64,000 nucleotides of DNA from Ciborinia camelliae. Lineage: Eukaryota; Ascomycota; Leotiomycetes; Helotiales; Sclerotiniaceae. The position numbers and the translations under genes were made by a program. The stretch covers positions 363,628 to 427,627 of the forward strand of contig JANPYM010000006.1 in NCBI GenBank assembly GCA_025890175.1, read 5' to 3'. The notes under the pieces were generated by a model. That model worked only from the letters and a program-made list of their open reading frames with translations, was not told the DNA's origin and searched no databases. Below, one piece after another: positions 12,715 to 24,800 of the stretch (position 1 is its first letter; every line of letters begins with the position of its first letter).

Positions 12715-14654
12715 TTATCGTTTTGTTTTCTGTCGTTTCTTATCTTTTGCACTCATGTTGACACGTTTCTTAATCGCATCATGAGAGTGCTTGTTGGGCT
12801 TAGCCTTCTCCTTTTTCTCGACAGGAGGGGCCTGCGTCTCCTTCTTCTCCTTAACTATCGGTACAACTTCTTCCTCGAACCCGCCCCATTCCTCATCGTC
12901 TTCCGGTGAGAAATCCTGAGATTCTTCAGGTTCAACCTGAGCCTCGATACTCAGTTCCTCTTTATCCTCCTGATCTTTTCTGACTGGGAAACCCATCAAA
13001 TCGCGTACAAGATGCCCACGTTCATCTCGCAGGAACTCGGCTTCGGGGTCAATGGTTGATGTTTGGTCTCTCACAAATCCTGCCAAGAAAAATCCCATAG
13101 TAGCATGCTCATCTCCTTTGTTGGCTCGAATACATCCTTCTGCGACCACTTCATCTCCATCACATGCTTCCACGGAACCTCGAACTGGCCATTCTCTCAT
13201 GCCTCTGATTTGATTATCACGACGGAGGATTTTCCAACCTTTTTCTTTTGCGATATCAGAAGCTAAAGCTTTCTGAACAACCGATTCGTTTTCCTCGGCA
13301 TGAATGGAACAAGTGGAATAGGTGATCTTTCGGGCAGCAGGATACTTGAAAGCATGGAGAAGAAGTTCCAGTTGAAATTCTGCCAGGGCGGCCAACCTAG
13401 ACTTAAGCTCGGCATCGGTATCAACAGCAGTGACGACACCATCATCATCAACCATGACTTCTAATGCATCTCCATCATCTTCACGCTTTCGTTTCTTGTT
13501 TGTCTCCACGGGCTCCGGTGCCTTCTTAGGCTTCTTTTTGTGTCTGGAAGGTTTGGCACTAACTTCTTTGATACCTGGTAAGTGTAATTCGGGCATATCA
13601 TCCCTACCGACAATACCACTTCCCGAGCAACTGGGGTCCAACAACAAAGCACCAACATTCTTGTATGTACCGGAGTTCGGATCAGTCTTTAAGAAATCAT
13701 GTCCGGCATGAAGAATAGTGAACGTATTCGATCCTGCTAAGTTGACCATCTTATCTAGAGTTTCAGCCCTCCCCTTGTTCTTCTCAAATGCGTGAATAAC
13801 TTGCGTAGATTCTTCCGGTTCTGGAAGACGATCAACCAAAATAGCGGCAATATGAGTAGTCTTATTGCCAGGAGCTGAGCAAGAGTCAATAATATCACCA
13901 TCTTCTGCAAGTGGATCAAGAAGATATGCTGGAAAACATGATGCTTTGTCCTGGAAGATAATGGCTCCAGATTTATATGCTTCACTCTTGGAGAGATCAA
14001 TATTTGGAGATATAGCAATGAGATTTGGGATATGAACATCGATATATAAGCGCCTAGAACCCCGGTGTCTAACGGAATCAATTGTCCCCGCACGTTCAAA
14101 TCCAGTGAAAGTAGATTCGAGTTGATCCTCGAGGGTAGTCTTTAAAGTGTTGATACGAATCCAACGAGGGTAGGGTGCTTCAGATGTGTCAGTTGCATTC
14201 TCCTGACCTGTCTCGACATAGGCTTTTAGAGCTTCCATCGTGCTCATTTTTCTCCGAAGTCTTGCCTTGGTCAATTCGGCTTGCAATCTTCCCTTGTGAC
14301 GTTCAATTGAGGCTCGTAAACCATGAGTGGCTGGAAGGGCAATTCCCCTCTTGGCCAATAGTAAGTCATGAACGAGAAGAAGAGACATGATTGAGGTCAG
14401 CTATATATGAGATTAGTGACCACTCCGAATCCTGAATCAACCATAACACTGACCTTTCGCTCTAACCGCAATAAATCGGCATTTTCGATAACTTCCTTCA
14501 GAATAGGACTCCATTTGCACGACTCTATCGCCAGAGCATAGATTTGAGCTGGTTGGGATTTCAAATCTTTCTTGCTGAAAATTCTTGATCTCAAGCTACC
14601 ACCTTGATTAGTAGGGGCAGCTAGAACTTCAGCAGCCTCATAGTAGAGTGACAT
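12715..14654 (-). CDS. rcm1: 25S rRNA (cytosine-C5)-methyltransferase, Rcm1/NSUN5 family
   Basis: Two exons (14654-14454 and 14400-12715) encode about 628 residues. The N terminus (MSLYYEAAEVL, then AQIYALAIESCKW) matches the helical start of yeast Rcm1. The catalytic RCMT domain shows PRWIRIN, FQDKASCFPA, the SAM-binding DSCSAPGNKTTH at about residue 240, DPSCSGSG with Cys325, and TYSTCSI with Cys431. The two cysteines are the pair expected of m5C RNA methyltransferases: one forms the covalent adduct and the other assists release. Yeast Rcm1 methylates one cytosine of 25S rRNA in the nucleolus (C2278). Between the two catalytic motifs there is a Lys/Glu/Asp-rich insert of about 60 residues, and the C terminus is acidic then basic (KDKKRQKTKR at the end), which suits nucleolar localisation. 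The single 53-nt intron has GTCAGT and CACTAAT signals. It is transcribed divergently from RLP24. Confidence 0.93.
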
Positions 14655-15057
14655 TGTATTTGTAAATGCTGTTGAGCTTGAAGGTACTTGGTAGGAAAAT
14701 ATCCGAGTACAAATTTCTCACTACAGTAATTGGCTACAAGAGGTACCTGGTGAATATGAGGAAATCGAAGTATCACATCAACATAAAGACTTAACCACTG
14801 ATGAGGCCGACTCTATTATTACGGTAGAAGAAGACCTGAAGATTTTCTTCGAAATGTAAAAAAAATCTAAATCAACAGAGACAAACAGGGGATGATTATT
14901 TCGAGAGTCTCGCAAAATTGTAAGCACGTGCCATCGCTATCTTATCGGATGGCGCTAGTGAAAAAAGTCGGACATCCTCCAAAATTTCTGAAGTCGATAT
15001 CTATCCATCGACAATCCAGCATAACGACAAGCTGGTTCAGAAAACAACACCATCAAC
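14655..15057. promoter_or_regulatory. Shared divergent promoter region, rcm1/rlp24
   Basis: Only 403 bp separate the start codons of two divergently transcribed ribosome-biogenesis genes, so both promoters must lie here. I did not find an unambiguous known motif such as PAC or RRPE. The inference of co-regulation rests on geometry and related function. Confidence 0.6.
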
Positions 15058-15901
15058 ATGAGGTACGAAATTCTCATTTCCATCAATCACAGTTTCCAGT
15101 TTCCTTTCTCAAATCTTGCAATTCTGCCATCTCAATCGAATTTGCAAAGCTTTTTATCAATGAATCCATCTATCGCAATCTTTAACTGTGCTAACCCATC
15201 AATAGAATCGAAACCTGTTATTTTTGCTCGCAGCCCTGCTACCCAAGCAAGGGCATAACTTTCGTTCGTAACGATGCGCGAACCTTCAGATTCTGCCGCA
15301 GTAAATGCCACAAGAATGTACGTCCATGCAGTCCCAACCATCCTTTCCCAAATAGAGAACGTCCAAGACCCCCGTCTCAAGAAAGCAACTTTTTCTCGAA
15401 CCTCTTCCATCCCCAAATGCTAAGCTAACGCCCCCTTCCTTCTAGTTCAAAATGAAGCGTAACCCCCGTAAACTCAAATGGACCAAAGCCTTCCGCAAAG
15501 CCGCCGGCAAAGAAATGGTCGTCGATAGCACGCTCAACTTTTCCGCCCGCCGCAACGTGCCCGTCCGCTACAACCGTGATCACATCGCCACCACGCTCAA
15601 AGCCATGCAACGCGTTGCGGAAATCCGGGCCCGTCGCGAACGCGTCTTCTACAAGAAGCGCATGGAAGGCAATGCCGCCCGACAGAGAGAAGCCAACCGA
15701 AAATTGGTGGCGGAGAACGAGCACTTGTTGCCGAAGATGCGCGGCAGCGAGAAGAAGAGACTCGAGGCGTTGGGCGAGGAGGTGCACGAGTTGGATTTGG
15801 AGAGGGAGCAGAGAAGCGTGTTTGGAAAGCAGAAGATCCGGCTCAAGGAATTGGTTGATGGTGGTGTCGAGGAGGCGGATGATATGGAGATGGATGATTG
15901 A
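15058..15901 (+). CDS. rlp24: Ribosome biogenesis protein RLP24 (L24e-like)
   Basis: Three coding exons: 15058-15062 (only ATGAG), 15206-15317 and 15446-15901, giving 190 residues. Spliced together the N terminus reads [15 protein letters not shown] and continues to [18 protein letters not shown]. This is the L24e-type zinc ribbon with Cys6, Cys9, Cys32 and Cys36. It is followed by the highly conserved [19 protein letters not shown] block and NVPVRYNR. The C-terminal half is a charged helical tail ending MEMDD. In yeast Rlp24 occupies the L24 site on pre-60S particles, moves from nucleolus to cytoplasm, and is released by the AAA-ATPase Afg2/Drg1 through this tail. Both introns (143 and 128 nt) carry GCTAAC branch sites. 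The 5-nt first coding exon is real by conservation but easily missed. Confidence 0.95.
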
Positions 15902-16728
15902 GGGGCGGATGAGAATACCCGTATTTGAGATTGCGATGACGAAGGGCTTGAGCATGGCCATCAGGAGCTGGTGTGGAAACGACCCGACGGGTCCGACGGA
16001 CCTTCTTCGAATCGCCCGGAACTGGACCCGTAAAGTTACAAGGCCGTTCCAAAAGCTCACACACCTCATGAAAAGTCAATCTTTGTTAGGGCAGATGGAG
16101 TTTATGGATTTGTAAAAAGGGCGTTTTGGTATCACAATAATTTTATTACATTAGCCTCCCATAGGAACAATCTCGCGACATCACAATTCCATGGCCAAGA
16201 GAGCAAGATTCGAACATGTTCATTTGCATTTGCATTCTCCTGGGATACCGAAACGTGGGTGGGTGTGCAATGCATATAGGTAGTTGGAAGAGGACGATCC
16301 GATATGATACGATCTGATTGATTGATTGATTGATTGATTGATTTAAGTTAGATTTAGACGACGCAAGTACGAGCACTTATGTCATGTTATGTTATGTTAT
16401 ATTATATTATACTACTCAAAAACATCCTACCTACAATAAAGCTCTTCCAAACCTAATCTAATGCGTGTCTCCCTAGGTTTATCTAAATCTACCTCCCTAC
16501 CTATCTGGTTTATCTAGTTCTGGTTCTGCTACCTACCTCTAGGGCTAACTACCGAGATCTGGAAGTCTGGAATATCCTGTCTCTTACTTTACTTTACTTT
16601 ACTGTCTGTATCGTATCATATCATGTATCATATCATGTATCATATAATATGATATGATATGATATGATATCCGAGAGGAGGAATTAATTACTGAGATATT
16701 TAGATATTTAGATATATGTCATAGATGG

Positions 16729-16738
<10 letters not shown>

Positions 16739-16778
<40 letters not shown>
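16739..16778. repeat. (AG)n microsatellite
   Basis: About 20 uninterrupted AG dinucleotides, followed by a short run of the pentamer GAATC. Confidence 0.95.
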
Positions 16779-16782
<4 letters not shown>

Positions 16783-17076
16783 AATCGAATCGAATCGAAT
16801 CGGATCGGATCTACTTCCTGCTTTTTTTGGTGTGTGTGTGTGTGTCTTGGTAATTAGGTGGGTAGGTAGGTAGGTATGTATGTAGGTAGGTAGATAGATA
16901 GATAGGTGGGTAGTATGTATGTATGTACGTATCTTTTCTTAACTCTGGGTCTCGGGTCTTGACTCTCGAGTTTCGATCTAGATTTCCCCCTTGATTTCTC
17001 GTTTCTCGTTTCTCGCTTGTCTTTTGTGTTATATTTTTATCTATACTCTGAGTCTATATTTGTATATTTATATTTA

Positions 17077-17227
17077 TCTACCTCTACTTCTATCTACCTC
17101 TACTTCTATCTACCTCTACTTCTATCTACCTCTACTTCTATCTACCTCTACTTCTATCTACCTCTACTTCTATCTACCTCTACTTCTATCTACCTTTACT
17201 TCTATCTATCTCTATTTTTATCTACCT
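17077..17227. repeat. 16-bp minisatellite TCTACCTCTACTTCTA
   Basis: The 16-bp unit is repeated about nine times, with the first copies nearly identical and the last two diverged. It is pyrimidine-only apart from A, giving strong strand asymmetry. Confidence 0.9.
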
Positions 17228-17573
17228 CCCTATATCTACATAACATTACATACTATTGGAATCACCATAAGCGATGGAGAACAAATATACTATAGTATAT
17301 AGTGTATTTAACTCGAAGTTCTAAAAATAATGCTACAGATGGACTATATAAGCCGGCTTGCGTGCCGTAGGCACGTGATTTATCCAACAAGAAGGAATGA
17401 TAAGAAGGAGGAGAAATGATGAAGAAAAGAAGGAGGAGAAGGAGGAGGAGGAATAATAGATTTAATTTGATTGGTAGGTTTGTAGGTTTATAAGTACCTT
17501 AGCGGAGGTACTAGGGGTTTAAAAACAGTGATTTCATTGTGATTAGGTTCAGAAATCATATCTCAGTTGATGG

Positions 17574-18096
17574 AGTATTCGCATTATATTTAAAAATAAA
17601 GTGTTTTTGAAAATAAAGCGTTTTTGAAAAAAAAAACGTTTTTGAAAAAAAAAAGCGTTTTTGAAAAAATAAACTATTTTTATTAAATATTTTTAATTTA
17701 AAAAAAATAAAAAGAAATATCGATTAAGATATTTCTATCAATTATTAGTAAGATATTTTAAGTTTCAATTAATTTTTTTTTTTTTTTCAACTTTGAAAAT
17801 TCAAATCAAACGCATTACCATTACACTATAAAGGATATGTTTTGTTTTGTTTGAATTAATTAAAAATAAATAAAATTATATAGTTAAAATATTTTCAAAA
17901 ACGATTTATTTTTAAAAACAGTTTATATTTCAAAAACGCTTTATATTTTCAAAAACGTTTTATTTTCAAAAACGCTTTATTTTCAAAAACGATCTATTTT
18001 CAAAAATAGTTTATATCTTCAAAAACAATTTATATCTTCAAAAACAATTTATATTTTCAAATACAATTTATATTTTCTAAATATAATCTAAATACT
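17574..18096. repeat. AT-rich imperfect inverted repeat built of TTTTTGAAAA units
   Basis: The left arm (about 17574-17690) contains repeated units of the type GCGTTTTTGAAAATAAA. The right arm (about 17885-18096) carries the reverse complement, TTTTCAAAAACGCTTTAT, about ten times. The outer ends also match in inverted orientation: AGTATT(n3)ATTATATTTA at 17574 and its complement ending AATACT at 18096. The central part is AT-rich. I see no clear target-site duplication. It may be a foldback or MITE-like element or a locally amplified palindrome. Confidence 0.7.
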
Positions 18097-19057
18097 GTGT
18101 TTTGAAACCGGCCATCTCCACTAAGGTAGATAGATATCGAACTAAAGATTTTTCGACTTTTTTTTACTTTTCTATTTTTCTATATAAATCAAGTTAAGTC
18201 AAGTAGATATTTCTTTCCCTAGTATTTATTTATTGATTGATTGTTTTTGAGTTGAGTTGGTTTGGTTTGGTTTTTTTTATTTTTAAAGGGGAATACTGGA
18301 GTATTAGATATTAGATAAGTATTTAGATAGATAGGTATTTAGATATTAGATATAAAACGACTAATATCTATCTATTTTATAACTTTACAGCTTCAAAACT
18401 TTACAGCTTTACAGCTTGAGCGTGAGCTTTCGAATCCAATCGCATCGGATCGCATCGGATCGTATCGCATTTAATCGCATCGCATCGGATCGTATCGCAT
18501 CTCATCGGGTTGGGTTGGATTTATAGGTAGGTAATAAATAGATATCTAGATAGATATCTAGATAAATAAATATCCGTGGGGTTTCTCTCCCTCTCCCTCT
18601 CCCTCCTCCACCCACAAACCCCATCTCCCATTCCAAATCCAATGCCCTATCTAAAAGCCCTAAAAGCCCTAAGAGCCCTAAAAGAAGCCCTAGGCATCAT
18701 CATACCTACTCCAATACCTAATATCACACACATCCCATCCCATTCCATCCCATCACATCACCCCCCCCAAAAAGCTCAAAACTCATCACACATCCCATCA
18801 CACCCCCCCAAAAAAAAACTCAACTCATCACACATCACTCAAAACTCATCACACATCACTCAAAACTCATCACTCATCACTCAAAACCCATCACACAAGC
18901 ATAAATTCCTGAATTCCTGAATTCCTACAAACATACAAACCTACTACAAACAAACGCAACCCGAAACTCAACTCAAAATCGAGTCATCGAGTCGTCGAGT
19001 CGTCGAGTCATCAAGATCAAGACGTAACGCTACCTACCATACCAATGAACCACCCGA

Positions 19058-19100
<43 letters not shown>
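19058..19100. repeat. (CCTG)n microsatellite
   Basis: About 11 uninterrupted CCTG tetramers, followed by ATCC repeats. Confidence 0.95.
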
Positions 19101-19706
19101 ATGAGTTCCATCCATCCATCCATCCGTACCTACTACTCATTCATAATAAAACCATGTTGCAATGATCGTGTCCACCCATCCACCCACCCATCCACCCATC
19201 CATGTATGTTCTAAAGTAGTAAACCGTCCGTCATAAAAAAAAACCAAAACCAAAAAACAAAATGCAAGCCGCCCCAAATCAATTGATGCATTATGGCAAT
19301 GCTACACCCCTCCCCTTCCCCAACTCCCCCATCCCATTTTTAATACCCCTTATTCCCACCCATAAATGTACAGAAGAATAAAATAATCACGTACTCCTTC
19401 CCATCGTCAACAAAAGAAACTCGTGGGGAAAATAATCAAACAGCCGACCAACCAGACCCCCCCCCCCTCTTTGAATAACCCCGTTGAATAACGCCGCATT
19501 ATGAGTTATCATAAATATGAATGAGTGGGTGATGGTGAGTTGGTAAATGGCGAGTTGATAGATGGTGAGTAGGAACTGTGATTTTTGATACAGGAGGGAT
19601 GTGTTTGGTGAATGAATTGAGCAGGTAAGGAGGACTTTTATGTTGTACAAAGATAAAAAGAAAGGAAAATCAAAGGTTGAATACATGATCGTAATCGAAG
19701 AGATGC

Positions 19707-21819
19707 CTAAGGGCGAGCCACAAGGTCTGATCCAGGAGCGGCAAAATTTGCAACAGGTGCGTGGTAAGATCCAATACTTTGGAAACCCCTAATCAAATCA
19801 TCAGTAAACATTTCACACATCTTATTAAAAAGAGCAAACCCACCTTGCAAGATCAAAACCTTGTTCTTCCTCTTCTTCAACCTCATCAACATCTGAAACC
19901 GGAAGCGCTCCAGCAACGCCATTTCTGGTAGGACTCATAGCGGAACCTCGTCGCATTTGAGGTGGACTGCTGCTGGGAAGAACAGCAGGTTGAAAACCCT
20001 TAGTGGGACTCGTGTCATAACCACCAAATCCTCGGAGAGGAGTATCCCTAGCGTATCTCCAAAATGGGGCAGGTGAGCTAGTTGGCATATGCTGACTTGG
20101 TCGCTGTGCGGTACTTGGTGGTGCTAGATGAGGGTGAACTCGAGCAGGAGCTGGCGTTACGAATGTGTTACCTTCATCTTGATGGTAGGAAGATGAAAGA
20201 TTAGGTGGAGAACCAGGAATATTATCAGATAGACCAAGTGTGGTATTCTGGGCTCGTCGATGATGTCGAGGGAGTGGACTTCCATCGCCCGGAAAGTTTT
20301 CCTGCAGAAGTTGAACCCTGGCGGCACGTTCAGGGGTGAATTGTGGTCCATTGGGTGGGTGGGAACTCGTACGTGGTGAGCCTGAACTTGTCGACCGTTT
20401 TCCCTTCTTGACGGAATCCGAATTAAATTCACTTTTGATACCTTGACCGGCAGTGGTGATTGGCGATGCTGGTTGTGAAGATCCTCGGTGGCCACCTCTA
20501 CCAGGGGGTGCATATGCAAGTGCTCTTGTGGCATCGTAGCCTTCTTCATTGATCACCCACATCTTACCTTTTCCCGGCTCATCCTCTGGACGGTCTTGCT
20601 TTACATATTTTTTGTTGAGCGACAAGTTGTGGCGAATAGAGTTCTTGTGTCCATAGTTAGCTCTGGTCGGATGAGGGAGAAGATCAGACTAATAACTTAC
20701 CTGCCAACCATGGCGTGGTTGAAATCTGTAATAAGCGTATTTCCCCATGATATATTCGTAGATACCATTCAATGCCAACACTTCACCGGGAGTGGAAACA
20801 ATTGCCTGCGCAATCATCTGACTATAACTGTAACCGGGCTTGATGTGAGCATTTTCTTTGAGGCTGAGGTCGACATTTCCAGGGTTATTCATAACCATCG
20901 TAGCCGAATATCCAGGAGGTGATTTCTTAGCAGAACCCGGGATTCCGATTTGAGAAGCGGGAGGAGTACCAGGGCGTTGGTAATTAGGTGGGGCTGGAGC
21001 AATGGCTTGTGGAGCTCCGTTCTGACCTCGAGTTCCATTAATTGATGGTGGTGGAAAGGCATCAGGGGTTGAGTCCTTGAGTTTCCGAGCATCCTCCGTA
21101 TCCACCTCCTCAGCTCTTTGCAGATAGCTCGAATGAATTTTGAGATCACCTTCAGGTAAAACGAACATCATCTCAATACCCGATATATCGATAATAGCTC
21201 CACTATGCAATTCTGCGATTTCACCGCGGCGAAATGTTTCCTGGTCCACTCTAACTCCATTGCGACCCTCGACTCGAATTCGCCAGCCATCATCGTAATG
21301 AATTGAAGCATGTTGTCGCGAAATCATCTTGCTTGGACCAAGATCAATATGAACATCGAAATGAGGTCCTTCATCTTGACCCTCGGCAGGGAGACGACCG
21401 ACAATAATGTTTAGGTCTTTGATATAATAAGCCCAGCCCTTTCCAGCCAACTTTGCGAAAGCTGTAATTCCTCCTCGGCTCTCTATTGTGTGCTTCTCAT
21501 CCGCATGGTCTCTGCTAACTTGTACCAAACCTGGCAATCCCAAATACTGAGTGACTTTCGAGATGATTGATTCCTTGTCATCCATTTCAGGTTCAGGTTG
21601 ATCGGGGGGAGCTTGATTCGAGGTTTGGAGATCGGTATTGGATTCTTTAGTTTCAGTCTACCAAATTTTGTCAGTGAGATTTATGTATGCGCAATGATCC
21701 AAATGACTTACCTTCTTTCTTCTCTTGGCAGGACGAGAAGGTGAGGAGTCGGGAATGTCAACTTCTTTATTCACGGTGTCTTTTCGTGGCCGATGGCCTC
21801 TCTTACCGGAAGATGGCAT
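19707..21819 (-). CDS. FHA-domain forkhead transcription factor (Fkh1/Fkh2-like)
   Basis: Four exons on the minus strand: 21819-21712, 21657-20701, 20643-19844 and 19788-19707, giving about 648 residues. The basic N terminus (residues 1-36) contains AKRRKK, a likely nuclear signal. An FHA phosphopeptide-binding domain spans roughly residues 110-205, with VGRLPAEG, SRQHASIHYD and NGVRV. A forkhead DNA-binding domain spans about 309-395: it starts KPGYSYSQMIAQAI and continues across the intron with NSIRHNLSLNKKYVK and GKGKMW. The long C-terminal part is Ser/Pro-rich with many SP and TP sites, as expected for CDK targets. In yeast such FHA-forkhead proteins control G2/M genes with Mcm1. The introns are 54-57 nt, and the second interrupts the forkhead domain just before recognition helix 3. 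The first intron follows only 36 codons, so the start depends on this splice. Confidence 0.93.
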
Positions 21820-24800
21820 TTTTTTGCGACAGCGTTGACCCGGTGATTATTGTGCATAAGATGTTGGATGGTTCGGTATGATTGTTAACAACTAGATGGA
21901 ACAATGAGTATTGTGTCGTGGAAGAACCGCAGATGCAGAGGGAGGGGGGAGAGGTGCAGATAACCCTTGCGACCAAAAAGTGTCAAAGAGTTACCTATAA
22001 TGAGGGGAGGGGAAAGTTGGTGGTGATGCGACAAATAATGTAATGAAGTAACTTACCAAACCCCAAATGATTGATTGATTTAATAGCAATTAGCAATCAG
22101 CGAAGTGTAGCCTTCTTCTGATATCGCAATGAGGATTGTATTGTTTTTTGAAGAAAAGAAACTGCAGGTGAGATGTGTTTTTCTTTGCGATTCTCCTTTC
22201 CCTTTCCTTTCCTTGCCTTTACTAACAATCGCCTCGCCACTTGTGTCGTCCGTCACGCGGTAGTCGCGTTCTGGTGCTTGTCTGCCTTTTTTTATTTTGT
22301 AAATGGGAGATTTGGGTGGTTATCTTATAGAAATTGTGGAAAGTTTTCTCGCGAACCAAAATGAGGGAAACGGAAAGTATTTAAAATGATTTGCAGATGG
22401 GTAAGGTGTGTATGTGCGTACCTAGTGGAAGAAGGATCAAAAGTTACTAGATTGATTGTTGAAAGGGTAATTTATTTTCTCTTTGGTCGCGAAAGTTGAA
22501 GGTTGGTGTTCTTGGTCGGTCGGCTTTACATTTTTTTGAATTGAAATTAAGAAACTTGTGATGTGATTGGTTAGATAAAAGCATCGAAAACAATCGGATC
22601 CCTTTTTTTCTATCCCGCCCCATCGACTATCAATGACTAGAATGAACAATATTGAATAAGTGAATCATAATTGACATCTTGGGACAGGAGTAAAGTTCTT
22701 AGGGAGAGATTAGTTTGAACTTTGACCATATGTTTGAAAGTCATCATTGGAACCATTAATTCCCTATTTTTCAATGTGTACACACTTTATTCGGATTGAG
22801 GGGAAAGTCAATATTGACATTGACGTCAAACTTCCAAGATTTTTTCGAAGATTTTCTTTTGATGCACTATTTACAATCTTTAGTATCATACTATCTATAC
22901 TTGAGTAGATAGACTAAAATGATCCTTTCACCTCTGAACATTGATACTTTTCCGAACTAACATCAATATCAATAGTTTTCTCTACTCTACCAGATATACT
23001 AAGGTATTACCTTACTTTAGCATACCTATATATTAGGTATCTATACAAGTCATGCTTTTCTTGTTCCAGCTAGGAATGGAATGGATACGAATGACTATCG
23101 AAAACTAGGTAAAGAGATATAACCAAAGTATCATCATGACTTTCTCTAGCGGTACTCTACTTGATTATCCCTCTCCAATCTCCATGATCTAAATTAAACG
23201 CCCATTTACGCGTTAAGTTCGTGCCCTACATACAGAGTACATGCTGACTCCACTACCATGCATAAGAAATGATTCAATGTTCCCTCCCAGTTCCTCCAGC
23301 TCCATCACGATCACGATCACGAAACATTCACAACCTCCCTCCCCCTTATTCCTATCAAATTCATCAATGTTAAATTAGATGCTCTTTATAAAAATCCCAA
23401 TCTTCCATTGTCATTTCTCACCCTGTAAAATACAAATCTAAGTCCACCTCTCTCCCATTCCTCACTCTTCAAATCTATTCTACCAAAGACATGGATGGAT
23501 TTCTAGCTCTCTCTTATTACCAAAGCCATAAAGTTTTTTTATTTACCCTCCAGATCCCATCTGACATCACAAAATCACAAAATCACAATACACTACTCGA
23601 GTACGGAGGACAATCAGTACACTACTAGGTAATTATGAACCACTTAAGTATCTTACATCATCGAAGATCCAAAGTCTAGACCCCCTGATCCGATTGATCC
23701 ACCATGGTGGCATCTGATGAACCAATGAATGACGACGATTGAGAATTGAAGATCGATCGGAAGCAGGCGGGGTATGAACCGAGTTAGTTAGGTACCTACA
23801 GAAGTGCTTTTTTTACTTCACACACTGCCCAGGTGTACAACAAACATAACCCCCTCCCTCATCATCCCGACCGAGATCATCAAAGAATCCACATCCGCAC
23901 TTCCGTATTCTGTACCTACTTACCTAGGTACCTAATAGATATGAATGATATGAATGATATACATCCATTAGTACCTACCTACATTACATTACATTACATT
24001 ACATTATCCGAGCACCTATACTCATAACTCCAACTCCAACTCCAACTTCCAACTCTCCCGAAAATGAAAAATTGCAATCCCCGCAAGCTACCGCTACCGG
24101 TACCAGTATTTCCGTACCTACCTACCTACCTACATACCTACCTACATACCTACCTACATACATATTTCTTCCACTCTACTCTACTCCACTCTACTCCCCT
24201 TGATTATTTTCGATTTTCGATTCTAGAAAAGAAAAGAAACGAGAAGAATACAGGCAGATAGAACACGATACACGATACATTACCTACCATGAATACCCAT
24301 CTCCAAACCATCAATAGATGGATTTCAACATTAACACCACCTGTGCACTGCACTGTTGATCTAGGTATCTTACAAGACTAGCTAGCGTGAAGTCTCTTGA
24401 GAGCTACCTTACCTACATACCTTATCTACTAACTTAATTACTCTACCATGAAATAAGTACCGATCGATCGATCGATCGGTTAATACCAAGGATATGGTTC
24501 CCCAAAATAGCTTATTTCAACTTTACTTTACTTTAGGTATTTTACTTTATGGAATACCTACCTATCTACCCAATGTTCAATCCATATTTATCTAACCTAG
24601 GAACCTACCCTAATCTAATGTGAAGATTAGCTTGGGATTTCGATTTAATATTGATGATCTAGGTATCTAGATAATATATGGATAGGTATGGATAGGTATG
24701 GATATGGATTAATGTGTGTATTGAATAAGGTATTGTAGTAGTGGATGGGGTTGATGGAGATGATGGTTTGATTTGAGGATTATATTATAATATAATTAGA

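Larger units (their letters stand above)
15902..19706. other. Repeat-rich intergenic desert
   Basis: No gene is recognised in 3.8 kb. The region holds TGAT, GATATC, (AG)n, GTAGG/TAGG and TCGCATCGGA repeats, a 16-bp minisatellite, an AT-rich inverted repeat, ACATCACTCAAAACTC repeats and a CCTG array. The main ones are listed separately. Confidence 0.6.

Noticed and set aside
15425..16115. Open frames of 178-214 codons on both strands over the rlp24 last exon
   Set aside because: They are out-of-frame shadows of rlp24, whose own frame matches the family from end to end.
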